This document shows, piece by piece, positions 33,666 to 43,452 of a DNA stretch of 64,000 nt (its first letter is position 1; every line of letters starts with the position of its first letter). Origin of the DNA: Endothia cerciana (Eukaryota; Ascomycota; Sordariomycetes; Diaporthales; Cryphonectriaceae); the NCBI GenBank assembly GCA_026119935.1, contig JALRMH010000016.1, positions 620,001-684,000 on the forward strand, given 5' to 3'. The notes under the pieces were generated by a model, which worked only from the letters and a program-made list of their open reading frames with translations, did not search any database and was not told the origin of the DNA. Both the position numbers and the translations under genes were made by a program.

Positions 33666-34441
33666 TTACTTCTTGTCAGAAGCAAGGACCTTCCGCCTCT
33701 GCCTCCGCATGTGGTTGAAAAGCGTAGGGGCAGCTAGAAGCCGTCAGCCTTTTCATCCCGAGATCGAGTGAACCGATCAACTGGTGGGGCGTAGATATAT
33801 ACACACCAGGAAGATAGAGCGTCGCAGCGGCTACATAACCCCAAGCGTGGCTTCCATTCCCCACCCTCCAGGCCTCCGAAATGGCTGCGACGACGACGCC
33901 AACCTCGCTGGCGATGCCGACAGGGTACAGCATGTAGAAGGCGCTGTACCGCAGCCAGATCAACTTCCGGTACTGGTGGCCGCCGACGAGCCTCGTGGCA
34001 AAGTACAGATACCGAATAACGTCCGCAGCGCTCCAGGCCAGGACCACCGGGGGGTAAGAGGGACTCAGGGCCGCGGCTGGGTACGCCTCGATGACGACCC
34101 AGAGCACGGTGAGGCGGCCGGCGACTTGGACGAAGGTCGTGAGGACGGGGGCGTGGACGAGGCCTGTGCCTTTTTAGTCAGTGCTTGGTTTTCAGGAGGG
34201 GGGGGGGGGGGTTAGGTGGCAGACACGGAAGCATACCTATGAGGGCATGCAAGATCTCCAGCCCAGCCAGGCTCTGCGTGAACAGCACCAGAATCCTCAC
34301 GGCAGGATAGACCTCGTCCAGCCCGGCGGTCACGGTTGTCAGCGCCGTCCGGACGAAGATGGACAGCCACAGTAAAGAGGAGACGGTATTGTATCCGATG
34401 AGGTAGGCCCACTGAGGGAATGCGCCCTCGAAGACGCTCAT
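33666..34441 (-). CDS. 3-hydroxyacyl-CoA dehydratase, PHS1/HACD (PTPLA) family, divergent
   Basis: A 209-aa ER membrane enzyme type that dehydrates 3-hydroxyacyl-CoA in very-long-chain fatty acid elongation. Exons 34441-34237, 34163-33807, 33733-33666, all GT..AG and in phase. The sequence carries family pieces FTQSLAGLEILHALIG, HAPVLTTFVQVAGR, VIRYLYF and FYMLYPVGIASE; Tyr148 and Glu155 have the seven-residue spacing of the catalytic Tyr/Glu pair known from yeast Phs1. About six hydrophobic segments. The tail is basic (RRQRRKVLASDKK) with lysines at the very end, close to but not exactly a KKxx signal. It differs noticeably from the canonical mould PHS1 I know (QVAGR instead of QVASR, short N-terminus), so it may be a paralogue rather than the essential copy. 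The first intron contains a long G tract on the plus strand (near 34198-34211). Confidence 0.82.
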
Positions 34442-35105
34442 CTCGACGTGACGTGCGGTTCTCCTCAGAGGTGCGGGAGACGGGAGATCTGATCGCTGTG
34501 CCTGGAGAGCTGCTGTGGCGTCGGAATTAGGTTGGGCGGGTCCCGGGCTCGACTCGGGAAACCCGGTCCAAGTGCTCGAGGTGGGCCACCCAACGCCGGC
34601 CCGCTTTTGGAATCTGGACCACCACGCCCTGAAAGAAATGCAGTACAGTTCGAGGGTTCGACAAGATCTACCTAGACCGGCAATGCAGCAGGACCACGGC
34701 CTGCATGTGCCTGGCGGCGTCGGGAAATAGCAAGATTGCAGTGTTGGGAATATATGACTGCTAGCCTTTCCAACTCTTACACGACTCCTTCACGGGTATA
34801 GGTGCCATATGCTAATGCTATTGAATGGAAACCGGCCGAGGCAGCTGAGATTTTCTATCACATGGGCTTCATGAAAACCGTGCGATCAGAATACCATATG
34901 CGATACTGGTTCTCAACGATATCCGGCCTCGTAATTGAGGACGTCCCAGCAAGGACAGTCCAGTGAACACAGCTTGCCTCTGTGCTCTGTGAGGAAAAAG
35001 AGATGTTATAGGAGCTCCCGCATTTGCCCATGCCAATGCGCGAATATTCCAGCCTCCACCCGTAGTAAAGGGTCCCCCCATCAACGTGCCCCCGCAGTAG
35101 ACACC
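34442..35105. other. Intergenic, no supported gene
   Basis: Upstream region of the dehydratase and 3' side of the MFS permease; short frames only. Confidence 0.45.
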
Positions 35106-37210
35106 TCAGATCAAGTACCGGAAACCCCTCTGCAGATTCCTGGCTTCATCAATAGTGATGCCTTCAACCTCGGCGGTTACCTGGAGCTTCCTCGTGTCCG
35201 TGTGTGTGAGCTGGGCACTAGGATCGTCCATCCTCGCCAGTCTCTTGTTCTGTCTCTGCAAGAGTATCCTCAGGGCCAAGGCGCAGATAAACACAATACA
35301 CTGCAGGCCGATGCAAATCCCCAGGGCGGGTCGGTAATACGGCGCGTCTTGGGTTCGGTAGGTGAAAGGCGTCCAGATTGAGGCGGCGTTGCCCACCGAG
35401 TTGATGAAGGCGAACGCCGCAGCACGCTTCGCAGGGGGTCGGGGGATGGAGGAAGATATCCCTAATCATAATCAGCTAAGTTGAAATCTGGCAGGCCATC
35501 GTGATTGAGGGGGCCGTGATTACAGGCATAGAGCGTCGCGTTCATTGCAAACACGAATATTTGCAAGAAGAGACTGAAGTACCTAGCCCCGAAGCTGCTA
35601 GTCGTCATAAATACTATGCGGCTGTCAGTGGATAGAGGGAGGGGGTTCCCAAAAGAAGGAAAGAAAAAAAAAAAAACCCCCCCTCACCAAAGAAAGGGAT
35701 AAGCGACGAGATCCGCGTAGGACGACATACCGATGAAACCAACGATTGAGATAGGTATCGGGTAGACAAAAAACAAAAAACGCTTTCTCATACGATCGGA
35801 AATGCGAGAATGAGCGAATGACCAGATGACCATGAACATGTACGGCGGAGCACACAGCAGCAGGGCGTCGATGTGGCTCGATGTCACGGTCTCGGTGAGG
35901 GTGGGGAAATAATTCTGAATACCAGCTGCGCCAGTCTGGCCGTGATATGCGACGGCAAGAAGGTACGTCTTCGGATCGGTGAGGGCCAGCTTGATCCCGC
36001 GCAGGTGGGATATGCCCTGCTTGTCGTCAATGTCGGCCTCGGCGGCCTCGACAGCAAGACGTCGGTTGGCGACGCGGCGCTCCTCGTCGGAGAGGCTCTT
36101 CCAGGTATCTGGAAAGTCAGGCAGGACGAGCATCAAAAGCAGTCCGAACTGATGGGTGTTGTCAGAATTTGGAGCAGACCACGATGCCTTTTCGGGCTTT
36201 CCGTAAGTCCGGGGGACAAAACTCACGAATATTGTGATAGATCCCTCCATAATGTAAAGCCATTGCCACGCGGCATACCCACGCCTTCCGGCCAGACCGT
36301 TTAGGATACCCGCGGCGATCAGATTTCCGAACGCGCCGCTGACGAGCGACCCGGAATAGAATATAGCCATGCGCAAAGAAAGTTCTTCTTTCGTATACCA
36401 CTTGGAGAGATAGAACAGGACGCCGGCGAAGAAAGCTTCTATGTGTTAGAATGCTATTGCGTGCCCAGAAGTGCTGCAGTCTGGGAGGCTTTCGAGGCGG
36501 GGAGGGAGGGGTCACCGAATGAAGAGAGGAAGGGCTACCCACGGGCTTCAACAAATCCAAGAATAAACCGTGCGGCGATAATCCCACCGGGGCTCCTGAC
36601 TTGGCTAGTACAGGCAGAGACTAATCCCCAGATGGTTGTCTGTTGATGTTTATGAGCCGCAAGAGCTTATCAAGGGGCTGCTGGTCTTCTGATCATGTCA
36701 CCGGGGTGGGCAGACTCCCCGCCGCGCAGAGCATCTCGCCAGAAGAGGAGGCTGATCTTACAAAGAATCCGATGTAGATGGACGGACGTCCAGCGTAGTT
36801 CAACAAGGCGTTTGAGGGCACTTGCATGAGGACGTAGCCAACAAACAAGGTCGAGAGACCAATCTGATATTGGTTGTCGCTCATCCCCAGGTCGCCCTGG
36901 AGCCCCTGAAGTCGGGCAGCGGCATAATTATTTCTGGCCACCGTATTAGGCAACCTGAAAGGGGATGTTGGACCAGGTGATATAATCGAGAGGATTCTTA
37001 CCGGTCGATGTAGTTCATGAGGTAAATCAGAACAATCAGAGGCATGATCCTGAAATCAATCTTCCCCCTCAGCTTCTTCTCGACCGAGAGCTCCTCCGGG
37101 GTTAACCGCTGCGGATGGTCTCTGCTTTCCGAATCGACATTCTCGTCCCCGCTGCCATCTTGGTCTTGGATATGTTCGGCCAGCGTGCTATTATCGATCT
37201 TGTCGCCCAT
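35106..37210 (-). CDS. MFS permease, anion:cation symporter family (allantoate permease-like)
   Basis: A 517-aa plasma-membrane carrier. Seven exons: 37210-37002, 36933-36762, 36639-36543, 36438-36227, 36148-35731, 35613-35524, 35461-35106; phases are consistent. Family pieces: RIMPLIVLIYLMNYIDR (first helix), GLSTLFVGYVLMQVPSNALL, GIIAARFILGFVEA, FYLSKWYTKEELSLRMAIFY, GNAASIWTPFTYR. Twelve hydrophobic segments are expected. The ATG at 37210 (ACCATGG) gives a short acidic N-terminus; an upstream in-frame ATG near 37396 would add about 62 residues. The DAL5/ACS group carries ureido acids, vitamins, dipeptides and, in yeast Soa1, sulfonates. Exon 4 begins after an unusual CAA codon (VEAQAFFAG), so that junction is the least certain. 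A purine run of A and C tracts (35660-35690) sits in an intron. Confidence 0.85.
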
Positions 37211-38025
37211 GGTGTCTAGCGGATCCGAAACAAAGTCGACAGGTTCTTGGACACAATCTTGGAAAGGGCGAGACCGAGTCACGGATGAGGATGAGGAAAC
37301 GACGGTTACAAAGCTGGCGTCGTCACCAATATAAAGCTGGAGCCCGTGAGGGGAAGATCGTCCCTTGAGCCTACCTGACACCTGGGGGAGCTCCATTCCC
37401 CCAGCTTTCCCCCACAGCCAATCCAGGATTGCGACCAGCACATAAGTGGGCTAACAATAGTCTTCGACATGGATATCTCCTCGACACAGGCCATTCAACA
37501 TTATCCAGTGAGGGGAAGACTGACACGCCCGCACGTGCGGAACGCCGCGGCCTCCTCACCGCGCTATTGAAATGCCGTAGCCCCCCAGCCTCCACACGGC
37601 CCAGTCATCCGAACGAGACATCCATGATCTGCATCATCGTGCGTCTGTGTACTGTGGCACTATCTTGTATGCGAGGTGAATAGCTGGTCAGCAGGAGTCG
37701 TGCCAGCCAAGATGGAAGGGGCTCAGAATAATGACCGCAAGCTACTGTCCAGCATTGTATATTTTTAGATGTCTAGTTTCCCAAATCCCTTTACTCTTGT
37801 CTGCTAACCTTCTCTCTGAGCTGAAACCTTCCCAACAAAGCTGTGCTGGCCTTGGCCTATGACAAGTGCGTTCCGCACGGGATAATCATCGGGAGAATGA
37901 AATGCACCTTGGTCCGTCACCTCCATCCCAGAACATGTTAATCACACAATAGCCCTCGGACCAGACCCAGACTTGCCAAGCAGTGAAGCAGTGTGGCAGG
38001 CTGCGTCATGTAGAGAATGCCAAAG
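37211..38025. other. Intergenic, no supported gene
   Basis: Upstream region of the MFS permease and 3' flank of the tyrosinase. Weak ORFs only. Confidence 0.45.
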
Positions 38026-39332
38026 TTACTCGATGTACTCCGCACAGATTGTGTCGCCTCCGAGATCCATAACATCGCCAGCCGTCACGTTGGGGAGAAT
38101 GTTGTGCATCCACAGCGTGTGGTTCAGGGTGGTAACGTTGAACGGGTTGTCATTGCTATACCGAAGCAGCGTACTGGGGTAGCTGAAGTTGTTCTCGAGG
38201 AGGTAGCTCAAGGTGGGAACGTTCCTAACGTGCAGACCGATGTCGTACGTGCGGTTCTCGGGGCTAGCCTGCTGCCAATTCCACCAGAGCCGATCCAAGT
38301 TGGTGTGGTGGAGGAAGAAGAGGGGGTCCCCTGGGCTGGCGCTCTGTAGTGTGTGCCGTCAGTCATGTAAACGGGATAGGAAGGTGGTAACAAAGTCGAC
38401 TCATGGCTCGCTGCTTTAGACAGGACTGAGACATACCACATCCAGCATCGTACCGCCGACGCCGCCATGACCAGCAGTGTGAGGATGGCTGGCAAAGCAC
38501 GTAGCAACTGTGGTAAAGTTCTGCTCGGCCATGCACGCCGCGACATACGTGGAGTTGGCCCCTTGGAAAATGTCGTTGTCGAAATCGCGAGAGAGGCAGT
38601 AGTCAGACGAGGACACAACACCCCAGTTCGCCTTCAGATGCAAGGTGATGTTGGCGAACGGCCCGTCCGTGACACAATCTCCACCCTCACCTCCGAAGCC
38701 GGTGTCCGGGTCGAAGACTATGGAGTCGGAGATATTGTAGCTATTGTCGGCGTCCCTCATCTCATCCCAATAGGGCTCTTCTCGGTATTAGAACCCCTAT
38801 CACAGGTCCCCGAGGACGTTGCATGCACAAGGAGGAACAGCTTACGATAGCCGGTGTAGTTGCACTCATTCCGAAGGACGGTCTCATGAGTCTTCATGAA
38901 ATAACGGTGCCATGGGAGGAATTGGCCCTCAACGCGAGGTTGTGTAAGTCCAATCGGTTTTGCCAACAAGAACACGCAGTCAAGACACTCACAACGTCGT
39001 GAATGAAGTTGGACTGGATGAGGTGAGCGTAGGTCAGCTCATCCCAACGATTCTGGGCAAGTTCGATACCGGATCTCGGGGCCGAGTTCATAAGACACAG
39101 TTCAGCCTCGAGATACGCTTTCTTCTCGACGTCTGTCAGGTTGTGCCTTTCGGGGAGATCAGTCTCGAAGATCTATCTGTGTAGGTTGGACTACATACCA
39201 AGCCTTGCGCTGAGCTTTGTCAGTGCACGTGGCGGTGGAATTGCCGGTCTCAGGGTTGAGAGTGGTGGGAGAAGCCGCGCAGAGGTCCAGCAACGCGAGG
39301 ACGATGGTGGCCCATCCGCTGATTCGAGCCAT
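38026..39332 (-). CDS. Secreted tyrosinase (type-3 copper phenol oxidase)
   Basis: A 342-aa copper enzyme that would oxidise monophenols/diphenols to quinones (melanin or defence chemistry). Exons 39332-39199, 39148-region acceptor at 39146 to 38993, 38927-38846, 38777-38437, 38343-38026; junctions are GT..AG and in phase. Residues 1-19 form a signal peptide (ISGWATIVLALLDLCAAS). CuA ligands: H86, H94 (NFIHDV) and H103 (FLPWHRYF). CuB ligands: H223 and H227 (HTAGHGGVGG) and H250 (LFFLHHTNLDRLWW). Several N-glycosylation sequons (NIT, NST, NFT, NRT, NVT). It is the short secreted form, without the C-terminal activation domain of intracellular fungal tyrosinases. Related short proteins sometimes lack monophenolase activity, so phenolase or catechol oxidase remain options. 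Confidence 0.9.
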
Positions 39333-41310
39333 GATGAGGAAAATGTACGGTTCCCAAATATGTATGATCCGGCAGGAATGTTTGGCGATGATTTCTGACG
39401 TGGACGAAAATTTGCAAGAGAGCGACTTAACACAAAGAACGACTGGAAATGTTGGAAACAGCAAGAAATTGGAACCGCGCGGGGAGAACGACTGAACTGT
39501 TGTCTGGGTGAAGAAGTCTGCCTACGATTGGACAACAACAAGGTGTTTTCCACACCATTATATAGGAATGCCATAGTACGCATACAATCGTCATGCCAAG
39601 ACACCCTCACGCCCGGTCCATATGCATCGTATCAAGCAGTGGAGAGCACCCGGGCCCGGGCATCGCCACGCCGCCTTCCCGTGCTGTCGGAGATGAATTG
39701 TTTCACTGTCCCATTTTTGGTAGAACTGGTCCTCATCCATCCCTTCTGCGTTGATTGAAGATTCGTCAGGAACTGGGGTCAAGGAAAAGATTGACGAGGC
39801 CGTGGAGACCGCCTTGGAGAACGCGCAGTTACTTCGGTGCCATTTTCAGGAACCCGTCCACGGGTGGGATGGCAGGTGGATCAGAATTCCCACAAGTCTA
39901 CAGATTCTGTCCAGAGTATAAATTAAGCTCTACATACAATTGTGTCCGGGTTCCATGAAGATTCAACTCATGGGCCTCCTCCATTGGGAAGTGGACCCTG
40001 GAAAGTTAGGGGGGGGGGGGGTTTGTTACAGTGCGGTGTATAGGACGAAGCATATTCTTCAGCCGCAGAGATTTTGGTTTTGGTTTGATCGCAGACCTAA
40101 TTTCGTGATAACTCTGAGTTCGGTGATGCATTTATTGTCTGTACCGCTGTCTTTTACAGCATGTTCCGAAGGAGGGGGAGAATTGCTGTTATTGCTGTCG
40201 CACAAATGATCACCAGGGCTGTCGCACTGAGTGTAGCCTTATATTTTTCCACGACCACTAGTCCAACTCATAATTCCTACCAACGACGGCAAAAGAATGC
40301 TGCACCTATTTGGCTACAGCACAATCAGCCAACTTCCAGAGCGTTGGGCAACATGCAAGGATATTTTTTCTTGCTTCGACCGCGCTATGCGACGCGTCAC
40401 ACTGCCTGTGCATGCCCACATACCGCGAATGTGGGGGCCGTTATGCTTATACTGACCTCCCTATGCCCATGGTACTATAATAGGAGGTGTCATTCCGGTG
40501 TGTGTATTAAATAGCGGGTCCACCACACACATGTACGTGGACTTTTCCTCCCTCGTCAATCAAACCGGAAAGCAGTTCAGAGTCTTCACGACCGACGTTG
40601 CAGCCGAAACCATCCTTCAACCAACAATTCTCCGTCGCAATACGCCCTGGTGAGTGCCATTGCAATTGCGTGGAACGCTACGCGTTCTCGGTGATCCTTG
40701 TCCCTAGCTCTGTCGCGGGGTTGCCTGTGTGATTGAGGAAGTGGAGAAGCTCGGTCCCCGAAAATTGAGTTGACAAGAGGCGATCGAGTCTGTGATGCTA
40801 CTATAAGGAGAGATCATTACAAGAGGCGGTTGTGAGGCGAGGAAATGTAAATTCTTTGTTGCCGGCAACATAGCTTGGAGTGGAGTCTGCCAGCCAGTCT
40901 CATAGGCTGTGACAGCGGCCAGAGGAGGTGGCATGCTGAAAGGCAGCACACTGGCAACTCACTGACAGTCAGCGCGGCAGACATCTTCATGAAATACCAG
41001 CCCGTTTGCTAGCTAGACAGAAAGGAGGTCAGACCAGGTGACCATACAACATTACGAATACTGGCACCCTCCACATGGGTCCAACTCGAAGCATAACAAA
41101 TACTTTCAGTAGCCCCGAGGCACCTGCCAAGAGAGGGGAGGAATGGTCCGATGGCAAAGTAGCTGCAGGATTCGAACAGTCATTTGATAGGCTACTGGTA
41201 TATGAAATGGAGAAATATAGGCTTGTTCGAAAGTTACCTCAGTCCCTAATTACAGCTTGGGGACTTCTCCAACCCCTCCCCAATCAGTGTCCAAGTGGCT
41301 GCTTGGAGTA
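39333..41310. other. Intergenic, no supported gene
   Basis: Tyrosinase promoter followed by AT-rich DNA with a poly-G tract (40011-40021). No frame looks coding. It ends at the TA target dinucleotide of transposon copy 2. Confidence 0.45.
39558..39564 (-). promoter_or_regulatory. Possible TATA box of the tyrosinase gene
   Basis: TATATAA on the minus strand, about 226 bp before the tyrosinase ATG. Confidence 0.3.
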
Positions 41311-41350
41311 AGTCAGACCACCCCCTTTCCGTTCACCCTGGTCAGCCACA
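41311..41350 (+). repeat. Left terminal inverted repeat of copy 2
   Basis: AGTCAGACCACCCCC... through CCTGGTCAGCCACA, about 40 bp, preceded by TA at 41309-41310. Confidence 0.85.
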
Positions 41351-43092
41351 CCGCCATTTCAACCCCCTTATATATTTTCACTTTTCTTCATCAATTCCTT
41401 TCCAAATAACTTCATCTTTCAACCAGACATCTATTACACTATAATGAAGCCCTATACTGAGTCTGACATTCAAGAAGCTATTCAGACTATCAGGGCAGGC
41501 TTGTCTATTCGAAAGGCCTCGGCTAAATAGGGCATTCCCTATCAAACACTTCGAGATCGTTTATCAGGCACACAATCTCATCAGCTAGCTGCTGATTCTT
41601 TATAAGGGCTCTCTATTAGCTAGGAAAGAAAACTTGTTGATTGGATTTTGATTCAAGAAAGTCTAGGACTTTCTCCTAGCCACTCAGAGCTGAGGCTTTT
41701 CGCTCAGAGAATCCTCAAGGTCTATGGAGATCTTCAACCTCTAGGAAAGAGATGGACTGAGTCTTTCCTGAAGAGAAATCCAGAGATCAGGGTCCGGAAA
41801 GCTCAGAGGATTGCTTCTGTTCGAACTAATGGAGCAACGACAGAGGTAATTCGGCCTTGGTTCTGTCTGCTTGATCTTCCTCAGATCCAAGCTATCAAGC
41901 CAGCTAATATATGGAATATGGACGAGGCTGGGATAATAGAGGGCTAGGGAGAGAATAGATTAGTCTTCGGAGGCTTCTTTTCACGTTTAATCCAGAAAAA
42001 AGACTATAGGTCTAGAGCCTAGACCTCTTTCCTCGAGTGTATCTTAGCTACTAGCAACTACCTCCTTCCTCTAGTTATTTTTAAGGGGAAAACTATACAA
42101 CAGTAATAGTTTCCTACTCTTCTAGACTCTTTTCAGAGCTAGCAATTCGCTGCTATAAAAAACAGATAGATAGATAATATAATAGCACTTAAATAGCTAA
42201 AGAAGATCTTTATTCTTAATAGCTAGCTAGAAGACCTCTTAAAGATCAGGCTATTAATCCTAAATAGCTATAGCAGCTATATAACCGACGAATTTATATA
42301 GGAATGCTTTCAGAATAACATTTTATTACTTTATTTACCCTTTTATACTTCTTATATTCTTTAACCTCTTAATCTAGAGGTCTTCTTGTCTCTTAAAAGA
42401 GCTTATAGGAGGAAAATCAGTGCTCTAAGTTAATAGGGGGAATCAACTATCCTAGGCAAGTGATTATTCCTTAAGAACTATCGTCTAACTCAGATAGAAA
42501 GCCTTTCTAGCTAGAATATCAGATCTAGATAGAAAGCAACAGGTCTATAGCCTATTCGCCTAGCTAAGCTACTCTTAAGCCCTCTTCTTATCAACAACAG
42601 TCAACAACATCTTCAAGCCGAGCCTAGTTCAAGCTCAAAGCTATCAGCAGAGGTAAAATCTACCCTGAAAGCCTCCTCAAGCTAGCTAGATATATATTCG
42701 ACCCCTAGGAAGGCTAAAGATCTGTACCACCAACTCTAACAGAATTGGCATCAGCTTTCCTCTGTGCTAGCACAACGTCTACTTTTTAGAAAAATAAAAA
42801 AGGCTTGGGATGAGAGAGATCTGGCTATGGCTAGGGCACTGGAGGAAAATAAAGCCTTGAAAGTACAGGTTGAGGGCTCAAGGCCTAGGAAAAGAAGAAA
42901 GGTCGAGACAAGCCTGAATTCGAAGTTTGCAGGCATTGAGGATATACAGAGGGCTCAAAATACAGTTAATCAAGACGAGGACAGTCAGGCTGAAGAGAGC
43001 GGCATCAAATTAGTTACTGATGAGGAGGATTACATTATAGTGGGTGAATAAAATAGAAAAGTAGATAAAATCAATATATGTATATATATTGA

Positions 43093-43150
43093 ATGTGGCT
43101 GACCAGGGTGAACGGAATTGGGGGGTGAACGGAAAGGGGGTGGTCTGACT
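43093..43150 (-). repeat. Right terminal inverted repeat of copy 2, with an 18-bp internal duplication
   Basis: Read on the minus strand it starts AGTCAGACCACCCCC and ends GGTCAGCCACA, like the left end, but the TTCCGTTCACC unit occurs twice with CCCCCAA between, making this end about 18 bp longer. A TA follows at 43151. Confidence 0.8.
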
Positions 43151-43213
43151 TAAGTGCAGTCTCGACGCTCTTGTTCTACCATCACCGAGGATTTACTACA
43201 CAACAGCAATCAA

Positions 43214-43317
43214 GTCCGTGTGGTGTAGTGGTATCATACATGCTTCGGGTTTCCCCAGTCTCTTCTCTTAGAGAGATTAATTGCATGAGGTCCTCGGTTC
43301 AAACCCGGGCACGGACC
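43214..43317 (+). tRNA. tRNA-Pro (anticodon CGG) with a 32-nt intron
   Basis: Folds as a cloverleaf: acceptor GTCCGTG pairs with CACGGAC; D-arm GTG/CAT with loop TAGTGGTAT; anticodon stem CATGC/GCATG with loop TTCGGG + T; T-arm CTCGG/CCGGG with loop TTCAAAC. The anticodon CGG is at 43246-43248. The intron (43250-43281) sits one base 3' of the anticodon, the standard nuclear position, so splicing gives a 72-nt tRNA before CCA addition. A T5 run follows at once. The gene starts 62 bp from the transposon's flanking TA. Confidence 0.88.
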
Positions 43318-43321
43318 TGCC

Positions 43322-43326
43322 TTTTT
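43322..43326 (+). terminator. RNA polymerase III terminator
   Basis: TTTTT five bases after the tRNA 3' end. Confidence 0.7.
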
Positions 43327-43452
43327 GCCCTTCTCAGGATGGGTTTGACATAGATCTGCGCATGCCAACATTGTACACATGGTGCCTCCCTGGCGAGCCA
43401 ATTGAGACGGGGAGAGACCTGGTTGAATGACTTGAGATATGCAGCTATCTGC

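Larger units (their letters stand above)
41311..43150 (+). mobile_element. Pogo/Fot1-like DNA transposon, copy 2, RIP-inactivated
   Basis: An 1840-bp element with terminal inverted repeats and a TA duplication on each side (41309-41310 and 43151-43152), as in the Tc1/mariner superclass. The transposase frame starts at 41444 (MKPYTESDIQEAIQTIRAG) with a psq-type helix-turn-helix (SIRKAS, YQTLRDRLSG), then a CENPB-type helix-turn-helix (41648-41947) and the first catalytic block IWNMDEAGI. Codon 29 is TAG where copy 1 has TGG; more stops follow, and 41950-42760 is saturated with TAG/CTA. The C-terminal piece (42764-43051) carries SRPRKRRKVETS. Nearly all differences from copy 1 are G-to-A on the coding strand, mostly TGG to TAG, as expected for RIP at CpA. 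It cannot make transposase, but its ends could still be recognised in trans. Confidence 0.85.
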
